Assembly: GCA_028824685.1 (NCBI GenBank)
Contig: JAPPCZ010000047.1
Coordinates: forward strand, 30,894-94,893
Direction: 5' to 3'
DNA length: 64,000 bases
From: Candidatus Poribacteria bacterium
Lineage (GTDB): Bacteria > Poribacteria > WGA-4E > WGA-3G
A program made the position numbers and the translations under genes. A model generated the notes under the pieces. It worked only from the letters and a program-made list of their open reading frames with translations, was not told the DNA's origin and searched no databases. How positions within the stretch are numbered: position 1 is the stretch's first letter; each line of letters opens with the position of its first letter. Positions 18,159 through 27,362 of this stretch are shown here, piece after piece.

Positions 18159-18190
18159 GATAATCTCTCCTTATATTGATGTACGCAGTG

Positions 18191-19459
18191 CTATTCGATA
18201 TCTTCGTCAGGTTCTGGTGCGCCTATGATGAGATCTTTCTTTTCCAAGATCGCTTTTTCAGTGATGCTTGCAACAGGACTTCCTTCGCGTATTTGCTGCC
18301 ATTTTCCTGTTACCCCAACGAGAACCGTCAATTTTTTAATCAACTTCTCATCCTTTTCAGTTGTCTCATCAGATTCAGGAATAAGTTGCTCTGTGTCCCA
18401 ATTGGTATAGGTGACTGGATCTCCATTGTCCCATTTTTTGCTCCCCTCTTTTGCATCGTTAATTGATCCAATCCAATAGTTTTCTTTCCCAAAGACTTCC
18501 AGTATCCATTCTTGTTCTGCTTTATCGTTGATGGCAATGAGATGTGCCCCTTGGGCAGTGGCTTGTGCGAAAGCTTCCTCATGCGTATCGGAATAGATTC
18601 GTTTGTAAGCATGTCGATTATCAGGATTGATTGCCCACACACCCTCTCGCTGTCGCTGCCATGCGGCTTGCCTACGTTCTGGGTTAACCATACGAACCGC
18701 TTTTACTACTTTAGGCTTGCGAGGTAGTTGAGGATCACCACTAAGAGTCAAGGTAAGACCATCAAGTCGTTGTCCTTCTTCAAGCAAAATTTCCTTAGAT
18801 TCTGCGGATTGCCCTTGATATTTTACAGAGACAGTATAATAGGCAGGAGAATTAACATAGCGAGTAAACCCCCCATCTATGTCGAGGGTTTCTGTGCCGC
18901 CGCTACTACCTCTACCTCCTCCATTTATACTGCGTCTTCTTACCATAAGGTCCACCTGAGTATTGCTTAGTGGTGTGCCATCTTCGGTAAGTACTTGACC
19001 TCGAATCCGCATTCTGAGACGTACGGTAATCTCAACGTCTTCAATATCCGTTTCCGGTTCAATAGCAAAAGGAAACCCTGCGAAACGGGAATACTGCGGA
19101 TTTAAGGCGATGGTTATTCCTGCAATTTTGATTGACAGAAGTCTATAGTCAGAAAAACGCTCATTTGGAGATAATTTTAAACTACTTTTGAAATTTGGAG
19201 TTATATCCTTAATTGAGAATGCGCCCGTCTCGTCAGACGTGCTCGGTAGTGGAAAATTAAATTCAGGATCATCTATATTTATGACAGGTCTAAAATCTGA
19301 AGAAGGTTGAATAGCGATAACGACATCAGGAACAGGATTTCCTTTTTCGTCAATAACCTTGCCTGAAAACGTTGCTGCGAAACTCTGGGGAGATGCGGCA
19401 AATAAAACTACCAGACTTCCGATGAAAACTACAAATGGGGTGAAATGTGAACGGTTCAT
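18191..19459 (-). CDS. Secreted lectin-like protein, paralogue of the 16638 gene
   Basis: 422 residues from ATG 19459, with AAAGGAG eight bases upstream. It has the same plan as its downstream neighbour: signal peptide (SFAA end, about residue 30), TFSGKVIDEKGNPVPDVV beta domain, a second beta domain (RMRIRGQVLTEDGTPLSNTQ), a linker, and a C-terminal C-type-lectin-like domain (EEAFAQATAQGAHLIAIND, YWIGSINDAKEGSKKWDNG, DPVTYTNW). The lectin domain has no cysteines at all. It stops 32 bp before the start of the paralogue, implying an operon produced by tandem duplication. Confidence 0.75.
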   Translation of the reverse strand: MNRSHFTPFVVFIGSLVVLFAASPQSFAATFSGKVIDEKGNPVPDVVIAIQPSSDFRPVINIDDPEFNFPLPSTSDETGAFSIKDITPNFKSSLKLSPNERFSDYRLLSIKIAGITIALNPQYSRFAGFPFAIEPETDIEDVEITVRLRMRIRGQVLTEDGTPLSNTQVDLMVRRRSINGGGRGSSGGTETLDIDGGFTRYVNSPAYYTVSVKYQGQSAESKEILLEEGQRLDGLTLTLSGDPQLPRKPKVVKAVRMVNPERRQAAWQRQREGVWAINPDNRHAYKRIYSDTHEEAFAQATAQGAHLIAINDKAEQEWILEVFGKENYWIGSINDAKEGSKKWDNGDPVTYTNWDTEQLIPESDETTEKDEKLIKKLTVLVGVTGKWQQIREGSPVASITEKAILEKKDLIIGAPEPDEDIE

Positions 19460-19567
19460 TGTGAATGCTCCTTTTCTACGATTCGGTGGGTATATTGAAG
19501 GAATTAGGATCACATAGAATATTATACCCTATGTAGAAATTATTGACAACACAAAGGAGTGTAGAAC

Positions 19568-19808
19568 CAGGGTTATTTAGTTTTAAGAATTTCCAGTTAA
19601 TGAGTATTACTGATAGTTTATATCGTCTGTCGGGTTTTACTTGTGTTCTCCATTATGTGTCAACTTAAACGTTGATTTAAAGGTAGCAGGCACACTCCGG
19701 GGAATGCCAACAGGCATTCCCCGGAGTGTGCCTACTACTTTGCATACGTATTAGTTTATATGAAAATGTGAAAAATATACCAGAAAATTCGAAAACTAAA
19801 TAACCCTG
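19568..19808. mobile_element. Non-autonomous element, family A copy 1
   Basis: 241 bp bounded by CAGGGTTATTTAGTTTT and its inverted match AAAACTAAATAACCCTG. The centre is a near-perfect 26-nt inverted repeat (19682-19707 against 19712-19737, one mismatch) containing GGCACACTCCGGGGAATGCC. Unlike copies at 27363 and 52873, its flanks (GTGTAGAAC / ATCTCTTCT) show no target duplication, so it is older or rearranged. Confidence 0.8.
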
Positions 19809-20177
19809 ATCTCTTCTAAAATCTCCTTGACTTCGGGGGTATCTGAGGGTATACTTATATTTATATTGAGCATTGGTATCCTCTCCTACAAATAGTAATT
19901 ATTAGGATAGGATACCATTTTTTTATATACCTCGCAACATCTCATCTCTTTACATATCACTGTTTCTACAAAAACTTTACACACCCAAAACTATCTATTC
20001 ACCTAAACCAATTGATTCAATTTTCGTTGTATGATATACTACATAGACATTATACCGTTATACTTAACATATTACATTATTTTTTATTAATGTCCTCTTA
20101 TGTGCCAATCCCCATTTTAAATTTACTATTGGAAGATTTTATAATTTCCTGAAACGTAATATTAAAAAGTTTCGTAT

Positions 20178-20183
20178 TATAAT
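20178..20183 (+). promoter_or_regulatory. Possible -10 element upstream of the sigma-factor gene
   Basis: TATAAT occurs about 58 bp before the start codon at 20242 in an AT-rich stretch. No good -35 hexamer is seen at 17 bp spacing, so this is a weak call. Confidence 0.3.
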
Positions 20184-20241
20184 CACGGAACTGGTTTCAT
20201 ATAACCCTTTGGCTAAAGGAGGATAAAGGAGGGTTTAGCCT

Positions 20242-20859
20242 ATGGCGCGCCAAGCGAAAAATGATTTATCGGCTACTGAAGACTCTTATTTAGCTACCCA
20301 AGCGAAACAAGGTGATGAAGCTGCGTTTAGCCAGTTATTTGAGAAGCACTATAATTGGGTCTATAGTAAAGCTTATCGAATGCTGGGTGACCATCAGGAT
20401 ACTGAAGAGGTCAGTCTTGATGTTTTTACCAAAGTTTGGCAGAAACTTGATAAAGATAAATGGGACCCCGAAAAAGGTAGTTTCCAAGCATGGTTGAATA
20501 TAGTAGCCCGCAATACAATTATTGATGCAATACGAAAAAGGGATCGGATACGAGAATCCCTTCTCACACTTGAAGAGCAAGATGATCTGCCGTTGAATGA
20601 GTACGAAGATGGACGGCCAGGACCTGACAAACATATAATAGCACAAGAAGCGCAGGAAATTTTAGAAAGTGCGCTTGAGCAGGTCACAAAGCCAAATCAC
20701 CGCATTGCATGGATATTAAGACACCTTGAAGGGTGTAGTGTCGCCGAAATTTCACGCATTCTTAACAGGAAAGATGGAACTGTGAAAATATGGATTTTCC
20801 GGTGTACACAGGAACTGAGACAAATTTTAATTAATAAAGGTATTAGTTGGATTCAATAA
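20242..20859 (+). CDS. ECF-type RNA polymerase sigma factor
   Basis: 205 residues; AAAGGAGGG lies nine bases before the ATG. Region 2 spans about residues 30-100 (QLFEKHYNWVYSKAYRMLGD, DVFTKVWQKLD, WLNIVARNTIIDAIRKR) and region 4 about 150-203 (WILRHLEGCSVAEISRILN, then the recognition helix DGTVKIWIFRCTQELR). There is no region 1.1 or 3, as usual for group 4 factors. The gene that follows 44 bp later carries an FHA-like tail and is the natural candidate for its regulator. Confidence 0.92.
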   Translation: MARQAKNDLSATEDSYLATQAKQGDEAAFSQLFEKHYNWVYSKAYRMLGDHQDTEEVSLDVFTKVWQKLDKDKWDPEKGSFQAWLNIVARNTIIDAIRKRDRIRESLLTLEEQDDLPLNEYEDGRPGPDKHIIAQEAQEILESALEQVTKPNHRIAWILRHLEGCSVAEISRILNRKDGTVKIWIFRCTQELRQILINKGISWIQ

Positions 20860-20903
20860 TTTATTTTATTTATATATTATCTACTAAAGATGGAGGATTA
20901 CGA

Positions 20904-21545
20904 ATGCAGTTTTTTAGAAAAACTCCAAAGTCAGTTCGGTATACAGATACCGATGTTAAAGAAGCAGATATTTTAGAAGCCTATACGTGTTGGTTGAAAA
21001 ACGAAAAACTCAGCCGCAAACAGAAAAGTCTTCTAAAAAATATTCAGGAATCAGGTCACTTCCATAAGACAAAAGACTTGATAGATTTCGCACATTATCG
21101 TTTTCAGGAAACAGAAAGCGTTACGCCTCACCCAGGTTCGAAGGAACGTGTCGCTGAAAAACTTATGAAAGCGATCAGGAGTGAAACACAGGAAACTACG
21201 CAAGAGGTGCCTGTTACGCTTAATCCGCAGGCAGCTTATAGTCCGCAAGCGATGGGGAATGTAGATACTGATGTTTTTCCAGTGTCACCAACACCTCCGA
21301 CTGAAGGAGAATTGGAAAGCTGGCAGGATCCTGAAGACGCTAAAAATACTGATTCCCGAACTCTGGCCCATCTGAATCTCGCTTTTGAGATGCAGGATAA
21401 TGACGTTTCTGTTACAGATATGGGAAGTTCAACGCCTACGTATGTTGAAGGCGTTCGCATTAAAGATTCTGCTCCTATTCAAGAAGGTGCAGAGTTTAAG
21501 TGTGGAGATGTCACTTTTCAGGTCGTTGAGATTGAAAAATCTTAA
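20904..21545 (+). CDS. Unknown protein with FHA-like C-terminus, next to sigma factor
   Basis: 213 residues from ATG 20904, preceded by GGAGG. The N-terminal third is helical and charged (EADILEAYTCWLKNEKLSRK). The centre is a low-complexity Thr/Pro/Glu linker. The last 40 residues (STPTYVEGVRIKDSAPIQEG, then a CGDVTFQV strand) look like the final strands of a forkhead-associated domain (TxVNGxRI...GDxIxxGDxxFxV), but the phosphothreonine-binding first half is not recognisable. No transmembrane helix is present, so it is not a classical membrane anti-sigma factor; it may bind the sigma factor in the cytoplasm. Confidence 0.7.
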   Translation: MQFFRKTPKSVRYTDTDVKEADILEAYTCWLKNEKLSRKQKSLLKNIQESGHFHKTKDLIDFAHYRFQETESVTPHPGSKERVAEKLMKAIRSETQETTQEVPVTLNPQAAYSPQAMGNVDTDVFPVSPTPPTEGELESWQDPEDAKNTDSRTLAHLNLAFEMQDNDVSVTDMGSSTPTYVEGVRIKDSAPIQEGAEFKCGDVTFQVVEIEKS

Positions 21546-21666
21546 CTATCAAGAGAAAGAGGGAAGTAGCTGCTAAATCTACAATTAGGTTTCATAATAT
21601 ATTTAGTACAGATACATGTGGTTTACTTCCCTTTCATTCCCACCTAACCAAAAAAAATAAGAATCC

Positions 21667-22674
21667 GTGCGTGATCCTTCTTTGATCGCCTTATCCTATT
21701 TTCAGCAGGCAACATCTTGTTATCAACAAGCCCGTTACGTAGAATCCATTCAGCACTACTTGTCGGGTTTAAGATATGACCAGAGCCGTTACCATGTTTA
21801 TGCTGATCTTGCTAAAGCCTACGAAATGGTTGGAAAATGGGAACAAGCATTGGCATACTTAGATACCGCACTTCAGTTATGCCCTGACTCGCCGACAGTG
21901 CTCAGACGCAAAGCACGCATCAATGAAGAAAAAGCGTACTATCAATCCATAATTCGCGAGAGCCAATTAGTGGATGAACCTCCCTCAAATTTCTCACCAA
22001 TACTCGAATCGAAGAATTTACCCCAACCCCAGAATATTGTAGAACACCCGTTTTTCATACTGACTGTTCAGCCAGTTGTAGCGCCAAAAACACTTTGGTA
22101 TATCTGTCAACTCATTGAAAAAACATATAACGAAGTCGGAACCCAACTTGATTGTTTTCCATCAGATCAAATATCTATCTCAATCATAAATACACATGAT
22201 GTCCTGATGCCAACGCATGTTCCGAAATGGGCGGCTGGCCAGTACGATGGGCAAATTCAGCTTAATTATTGTGCTGATGGCGAACCAGAACTCGGTGTTT
22301 TGTACACCCTTATTCGGCATGAGTGGACACATCTGTTGGTTGATCTGATAACACACGGGAATTGTCCAATTTGGCTAAATGAGGGGCTTGCACAAACGGT
22401 TGCGCGTCCGTTGTTATCCTTTGAGAGACTTGCGCTGCAGCAGGCAGACGAAAAAGGCACTTTACCAACGTTGTTAGAACTCAGCCAACCGTTTAGTCAA
22501 CTCTCCACCTCAGAGCGAAAAATTGCCTATCTCCATTCTGCAGCAATTGTTGCTACCTTAATTGATGAGGGTGGATACCCTTCTATCCGACAACTCCTCT
22601 GTCTTTTAGGAAACGGCACTCCGATTGAAACTGCAATGCGACAAACATACAAAGAGAACGTAATACCAAATTAA
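21667..22674 (+). CDS. TPR protein with gluzincin-type metalloprotease domain
   Basis: 335 residues. Two TPR-like repeats lie in residues 8-95 (FQQATSCYQQARYVESIQHY; YADLAKAYEMVGKWEQALAY). The C-terminal domain has HEWTHLLVDLITHGNCPIWL followed by NEGLAQ: an HExxH zinc site with a downstream Glu, as in the peptidase MA / M1-like families. An in-frame TAA lies three codons upstream, so GTG 21667 is the likely start although no ribosome site is visible. It follows the sigma factor and FHA-like genes in the same direction. Confidence 0.8.
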   Translation: MRDPSLIALSYFQQATSCYQQARYVESIQHYLSGLRYDQSRYHVYADLAKAYEMVGKWEQALAYLDTALQLCPDSPTVLRRKARINEEKAYYQSIIRESQLVDEPPSNFSPILESKNLPQPQNIVEHPFFILTVQPVVAPKTLWYICQLIEKTYNEVGTQLDCFPSDQISISIINTHDVLMPTHVPKWAAGQYDGQIQLNYCADGEPELGVLYTLIRHEWTHLLVDLITHGNCPIWLNEGLAQTVARPLLSFERLALQQADEKGTLPTLLELSQPFSQLSTSERKIAYLHSAAIVATLIDEGGYPSIRQLLCLLGNGTPIETAMRQTYKENVIPN

Positions 22675-22711
22675 CTATATCAAAAAGCACACCAAGTCTC
22701 TCTTAACTTTT

Positions 22712-22843
22712 TACTGCTTCGTCAACATATTATTGTAGGTCGCGATTCGGGGATCGCTCCTACTTATTCACTGCTTATGGTAGGAGGGAACTCCGATTCC
22801 CGACTCCTTCAAGATCCATCAAGTAGCATTTGACTAAGCACTA
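22712..22843. mobile_element. Non-autonomous element, family D copy 1
   Basis: 132 bp with inverted ends TACTGCTTCGTCAA and TTGACTAAGCACTA. The interior has two shared modules: GTAGGTCGCGATTCGGGGAT...CTCCTAC and GTAGGAGGGAACTCCGATTC. The same order of parts is found at 57568-57700. Confidence 0.65.
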
Positions 22844-22917
22844 CGTCCATAATCTTGAAACTTGCATAAACAATCAATATTTACATCACATGCTTACTTG
22901 ATGCATTGTACCTCACT

Positions 22918-23412
22918 ATGACCATATTAGATATTGTCATCCTCATCATCGTTGGGATAGCTGGGTTTAGTTGCTACAAGGCAGGTTTTACTCGCAGTGT
23001 ATGGGGTATTTTTGCCATCGGTGCTGGACTCATCGTCGCGAGTCAATTGTGGCAGCTCCTTGCTATTCCTATCCAAAAACTTATCCCAAATGAAGAAATC
23101 GCAAAATGGATCAGTGTTATTGTCTTGATAGTTATTACATCCATTGTAACCGACATGGTATTTGAACAAATCCATCAAATTTTTGAGAAAGGCATTTTGG
23201 GATGGCTCAATAGCCTGCTCGGTTTAGCGATAGGTATCGCTTCAAGCGTCCTTATAATTGCGCTTCTTCTTCATTTCCTTAATCCTTACTTGGGCGATTT
23301 CTTCAAAGACGAAATTAATAACTCGCTTTTCGCTTCCCGTTTGATGGAATTCGGCGACGAAGTTTGGGCATTTGGAAAAGAGAATGTCAAGAAACATCTT
23401 GAAACAGAATAA
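22918..23412 (+). CDS. CvpA family membrane protein
   Basis: 164 residues with four hydrophobic helices. The N-terminal pattern TILDIVILIIVGIAGFSCYKAGFTRS matches the CvpA start (lD.iil.i..l.g...G...e), and a long final soluble tail ends in basic and acidic residues. CvpA proteins are inner-membrane proteins related to colicin V export and envelope stress; the exact role is unclear. ATG 22918 is chosen; a TTG four codons upstream is possible. Confidence 0.8.
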   Translation: MTILDIVILIIVGIAGFSCYKAGFTRSVWGIFAIGAGLIVASQLWQLLAIPIQKLIPNEEIAKWISVIVLIVITSIVTDMVFEQIHQIFEKGILGWLNSLLGLAIGIASSVLIIALLLHFLNPYLGDFFKDEINNSLFASRLMEFGDEVWAFGKENVKKHLETE

Positions 23413-23533
23413 CACTTAAGATAGGGGGCTGACTAAGTGCGTCTTCACTATCCAAACTCAAGCAGCTACCTATAAGATTTTAGACACACAGACTTCATTT
23501 TAATAGAAGACCGTTCATTATTAATGAAATGTC

Positions 23534-23589
23534 GTAGCGCAAACTTTCAGTTTGCGTCCTGATATGCACAAACCGAAAGTTTGTGCTAC
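23534..23589. repeat. Dispersed palindrome
   Basis: GTAGCGCAAACTTTCAGTTT and the inverted AAACCGAAAGTTTGTGCTAC form a long imperfect hairpin in the gap between cvpA-like (plus) and the SGNH hydrolase (minus). It lies between convergent genes and may serve as a terminator, but there is no clear T-run on either side. Confidence 0.55.
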
Positions 23590-23628
23590 ATAAGTGGCAA
23601 CTTAGGTTATCCTAATCAACTTGAAGAA

Positions 23629-24264
23629 CTACCAACCCGCCAGTTTCAAGAATTCCAATGCCATCAAGGTATGTCCCTCTGCATTCGGATGAACGCCATC
23701 TTGTGTTGTCCATAATGCCCCAGGCCTCGCGGCAACTGCATTATCAAACGCATCATTCGTCTGAATTAATCGTGCATCAAAATCGTCAGCAAGTTTATGG
23801 ATACTTGCGTTGTAAGCATCTACTGCTAAAGGACGCGGATTTTCAACATCTTCTTCAATATAGAAAATTTCAAATAGGAAAAGCGGTGCTTCCAACTCAT
23901 CTTTCACGCGTGTGAGGATTCTCCGATAGTACGCTTCCCACTTTGGTAGATAGACTTCGTTTGAAATGCCTTCTCCAAGCTGACGACTGGCATTATTGAT
24001 ACCAATTTTCACCGAAAGCCAATCCGGTTTTTCATCAATTACATCGGTATCCCAACGGTTTTCTAAACCTTCAACAATATCCCCACCAATCCCTTTGTTG
24101 ACATAAGCGATATCGCGTTCAGGGTATTTAGCGGTAATCAGTTCAGTTACTTTGCGGACATACCCATGCCCTAAAGGTGCGTGATCACCTCGCCTGCCAC
24201 AATCCGTGATACTATCTCCAATGAAAAGCACCTTTTCTCCAGATTGAAATAATAAATTACTCAC
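23629..24264 (-). CDS. SGNH/GDSL-family hydrolase (carbohydrate esterase-like)
   Basis: 211 residues, no signal peptide. Block I FIGDSITDCGRRG (about residues 15-27) has the nucleophile Ser, block II GIGGD the oxyanion Gly, block III GINNAS corresponds to GxND with Asn, and block V DGVHPN contains the Asp/His pair. The protein resembles rhamnogalacturonan acetylesterase and lysophospholipase-like lipases that deacylate sugars. Start at ATG 24264 after GGAG. Upstream thiE is divergent. Confidence 0.88.
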   Translation of the reverse strand: MSNLLFQSGEKVLFIGDSITDCGRRGDHAPLGHGYVRKVTELITAKYPERDIAYVNKGIGGDIVEGLENRWDTDVIDEKPDWLSVKIGINNASRQLGEGISNEVYLPKWEAYYRRILTRVKDELEAPLFLFEIFYIEEDVENPRPLAVDAYNASIHKLADDFDARLIQTNDAFDNAVAARPGALWTTQDGVHPNAEGHTLMALEFLKLAGW

Positions 24265-24377
24265 AAACTATCTCCTTTATGTGATATACTAATATTGGAC
24301 ATTTTGATTTATGTTTACGTCGTTGCTTAAGATTTGACGTTCCAATTAACTTACCACATTTTCAACAGAATGCCAAC

Positions 24378-25013
24378 ATGAAAAACATCGGAGTTCTTCA
24401 CGTCATTACGGATACAACACTTCAATCTCGATTTACACATCCGCAAGTGGCAAAACTTGCAATTCAAGGCGGTGCAGATACCGTCCAATTTCGACACAAA
24501 AACGGTACAACACGTGAATTGATAGAGATAGCACAACAGATGCAAACAGTATGCATGCAGCACGGGGTGCCATTAATTGTGAACGATAGAGCAGATATTG
24601 CGCTGGCTGTTGGTGCAGCGGGAACACATTTTGGGCAAGACGATATGCCTGTCGGTATCGGAAGGAAGATTCTTTCTCCAGAAACCATTATCGGCGCGTC
24701 GGCACGAACAGAAGAAAAGATACTTGAGGCTATTTCTGAAGGCGCAGACTACATAGGGTTTGGACCTATCTATCAGACCTCTTCTAAATCGGATGCAGAA
24801 AAACCAAAGGGATTAGAACGATTGCGTCGAATGTGTGAAATCGCGAAATGTCCCGTGATTGCTATTGGCGGAATTACATTACAAACCGCGGCAGAGGTAA
24901 TAAAAGCAGGCGCACACGGAATCGCTGTCATTTCTGCTGTGTGTGCACAGCCAGACCCGCTCGCAGCAACGCAAAATCTTATACGAGAGATTCAGCAAGC
25001 AAAACATGCATAA
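24378..25013 (+). CDS. thiE: Thiamine phosphate synthase
   Basis: 211 residues, a full TIM barrel. It couples HMP pyrophosphate to HET phosphate. VQFRHKNGT is the Q-x-R/K pyrophosphate-site strand, VNDRADIALAVGAAGTHFGQDD carries the Mg-binding Asp residues, GASARTEE and DYIGFGPIYQTSSKSDA form the phosphate loops, and VIAIGGI closes the site. No TPP riboswitch was found in the 113-bp divergent upstream region. It is followed 26 bp later by the DUF2851 gene. Confidence 0.93.
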   Translation: MKNIGVLHVITDTTLQSRFTHPQVAKLAIQGGADTVQFRHKNGTTRELIEIAQQMQTVCMQHGVPLIVNDRADIALAVGAAGTHFGQDDMPVGIGRKILSPETIIGASARTEEKILEAISEGADYIGFGPIYQTSSKSDAEKPKGLERLRRMCEIAKCPVIAIGGITLQTAAEVIKAGAHGIAVISAVCAQPDPLAATQNLIREIQQAKHA

Positions 25014-25039
25014 AAAACTGTTCATGGAATAGACAGAAT

Positions 25040-26530
25040 ATGAGTGAATACAGTCAAACTCATGAATCTGACAATCTTAAAAGTGAATTGCTGCCAAAAG
25101 AATTCAGGGAAGTTGATCAGGTTTATGAACCGGATTTTGAAAAAATTGATGAAGATTTTGTGCAAAAATTATGGAATGGGCAACGTTTTTTTCGCTCTAA
25201 TCTGAGGTCAATTGGCGGCAGAGAAATTCGTGTGTTAAAACCCGGTGTCTGGAACCGTGAAGAAGGTCCCGATTTTATGCACGCTGAGATTGAGATTAAC
25301 GGCAAATTACATGTCGGTGATGTTGAAATCCATGTCAAATCTTCCGAATGGTACGCACATAAACATCATCTGAATTCAAGATATAACCGTGTTGTGCTCC
25401 ATGTGGTTTTCTTCAACGACGACTTCAACCTCCGCACACGACTCCAGAACGGCAAACGGATTCCAACCCTTGAACTTCTCAAATGGATTGATGCGCCTAT
25501 CGGAGACCTATTTGACGAAGCGACACAGACAGAAACAGACGCATCCAATTTTTGCCGAGTAACAGGAAACCGATTAAACATAAATAACCTTAAGAACGTT
25601 TTCGAGTCATTAGGAACAGAACGGTTTTTAGAAAAAGCCGATGCTGTCCGTCTATTAAGAACACGACTCAATTTTGAGCAAATCCTCTATGAAGGCATTA
25701 TGGAAGCGTTGGGGTATTCGCAAAATAGCAAGCCTTTGCGTGAGTTAGCGCAACGTGTGCCTTTTGCCGATTTCGATCATAAGTCCGAACACGAAATTCA
25801 AGCCATCCTTTTTGGTGTTGCTGGTCTGTTACCATCACAATCAGATAAACCGCTGTCTAATCAGGAAATGGATGAACCGTTAATTGTCGCATTAGAGACA
25901 TTATGGGAAGCTTCTGAACACGCTAAGCGTCCAGACCGCATGATAGCATCGCAGTGGCGTTTTGGAAGAATACGTCCATATAACTATCCTACACGACGCA
26001 TTGCAGCAATAAGCCAGTTAATCTATCATTGCAAGGGAAGTCTGATGATGTACTTCTTGCCTGCATGTGAAAGCGCTGCAACTCTAAACACACCTAAAAT
26101 GCTGCGAACTATCAGGAATAAACTTCTTAATCTCTTGATGCTTGAACCTATCGGTTACTGGGAAACACACTCCAATTTTGGAAAAGGAGGCACTAACAAA
26201 GCAAAACTCATCGGGGAATCAAGAGCATTAGACATCATGGTGAATAAAATCCTGCCTGTTGCGTATATTTGGGCAGTTGAATCGGAAAGTAGGAAATTAC
26301 AGGACGCTATTCTGGAACTTTACAGTGCCTATACGAAGTTGCAGGAAAACAGCATTATTCGTCAGGTTGACAAACAAGTTTTTTCAAATGCACAACCGAT
26401 GCGTCTGATAAAACCTACTGCTAAAATACAGCAGGGAATGATGCGACTTTACAAAAACTATTGTGCCGATCAACTTTGTGATTTATGTCCTATTTTTGAG
26501 CATAACGCAGTTTTGCTAAAGGAAAGTTAA
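25040..26530 (+). CDS. DUF2851 family protein
   Basis: 496 residues from ATG 25040; the frame is open further upstream but overlaps thiE. The conserved block VWNREEGPDFMHAEIEINGK ... VGDVEIHVKSSEWYAHKHH ... VVLHVVFFND is diagnostic of DUF2851, and the C-terminus NYCADQLCDLCPIF carries the family's cysteine cluster. The GPDF...E-I-H-x-K arrangement recalls a PD-(D/E)XK nuclease core, but activity is unproven. It lies between thiE and a methyltransferase gene that starts 1 bp after its stop. Confidence 0.88.
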   Translation: MSEYSQTHESDNLKSELLPKEFREVDQVYEPDFEKIDEDFVQKLWNGQRFFRSNLRSIGGREIRVLKPGVWNREEGPDFMHAEIEINGKLHVGDVEIHVKSSEWYAHKHHLNSRYNRVVLHVVFFNDDFNLRTRLQNGKRIPTLELLKWIDAPIGDLFDEATQTETDASNFCRVTGNRLNINNLKNVFESLGTERFLEKADAVRLLRTRLNFEQILYEGIMEALGYSQNSKPLRELAQRVPFADFDHKSEHEIQAILFGVAGLLPSQSDKPLSNQEMDEPLIVALETLWEASEHAKRPDRMIASQWRFGRIRPYNYPTRRIAAISQLIYHCKGSLMMYFLPACESAATLNTPKMLRTIRNKLLNLLMLEPIGYWETHSNFGKGGTNKAKLIGESRALDIMVNKILPVAYIWAVESESRKLQDAILELYSAYTKLQENSIIRQVDKQVFSNAQPMRLIKPTAKIQQGMMRLYKNYCADQLCDLCPIFEHNAVLLKES

Positions 26531-26531
26531 A

Positions 26532-27329
26532 ATGGATTCAAAGGCTTCTCCGCTAACCGATGAATCTTATTGGACAACACTCTGGGATGGACACCAGCAT
26601 AAGGTGCGGCATCTCAGGTGGGCTTATGTTGCAAACCGTCAACTTGCCAAGTTGTTTTATCGTGCCCTTGCCAACTTTAACCATCCGACACTGATTGAAC
26701 TTGGATGTGCAGATTCGCTGTGGTTGCCATATCTCGCAAAAAATTATGATTGTGAATGCTACGGAATAGATTTTTCGGAATTGGGGTGTCAACTTGCAAA
26801 ACGTAATCTCGCCCTTGCAGGCGCGGAAGGCACGATTCTATGTGAGGATATTTTCACTTACACCAAAACACACATAGCCAAGTTTGATTTTGTCTATTCA
26901 ATGGGGTTGATTGAACATTTCACCTCGCCGCAAGCGGTTTTAGAAGAGATGTACAGTCTGCTAAAACCAGGAGGAACGATGCTTACAATAATCCCAAACC
27001 TACGCGGCATGTATACACCGATAGCCCGAATTGCGAGCCCAAAACTTCTTGCTACACACCAAAATATTTCTCCAACAACGCTTGCAAAGTTGTTGCGAAA
27101 TGTTGGTTTTCACGTTACAGAATTTGGATACACAGGCGGTCCTTTAAAGTTGAGTGTCGTTGATTATTCACCGTGGCGCGCTGTGATTGGCAAATGGGGA
27201 CACGAAGTACTATGCAAATGTGTCAACCTAACAGATATTGTGGTCGGAAATTTTCTGGCAGCGCTCCGCATCCCAAACCAGCAATTAACATCGCCTTATG
27301 TATATGCGTTATGTGCAAAATCAAAATAA
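26532..27329 (+). CDS. Class I SAM-dependent methyltransferase
   Basis: 265 residues. Motif I is LIELGCADSLWLPYLA (about residues 54-69), where the usual GxGxG is GCADS; motif II YGIDFSELG; motif IV DFVYSMGLIEHF; and LKPGGTMLTIIPN is the post-motif strand. The C-terminal half carries the variable substrate part. The ATG lies 1 bp after the DUF2851 stop, so it is translationally coupled. The substrate is unknown. Confidence 0.82.
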   Translation: MDSKASPLTDESYWTTLWDGHQHKVRHLRWAYVANRQLAKLFYRALANFNHPTLIELGCADSLWLPYLAKNYDCECYGIDFSELGCQLAKRNLALAGAEGTILCEDIFTYTKTHIAKFDFVYSMGLIEHFTSPQAVLEEMYSLLKPGGTMLTIIPNLRGMYTPIARIASPKLLATHQNISPTTLAKLLRNVGFHVTEFGYTGGPLKLSVVDYSPWRAVIGKWGHEVLCKCVNLTDIVVGNFLAALRIPNQQLTSPYVYALCAKSK

Positions 27330-27362
27330 GCAATCTTTAATCTCTTGTTTTTGGCATTTGCC

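Larger units (their letters stand above)
19460..20241. other. Long divergent intergenic region
   Basis: 782 bp without a gene between the lectin-like operon (minus) and the sigma factor (plus). It holds the family A element at 19568-19808 with its central perfect hairpin, an isolated CTACAAAAACTTTACACACC segment at about 19965-19986 that matches the right end of the element at 56261-56495, and a very AT-rich stretch to 20200 that should contain the sigma-factor promoter. Confidence 0.6.

Noticed and set aside
19568..19808. 9-bp target duplication for family A copy 1
   Set aside because: The flanks GTGTAGAAC and ATCTCTTCT do not match, so no duplication is claimed for this copy.
24265..24377. 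TPP riboswitch before thiE
   Set aside because: No CTGAGA or related conserved core is present in the 113-bp gap.
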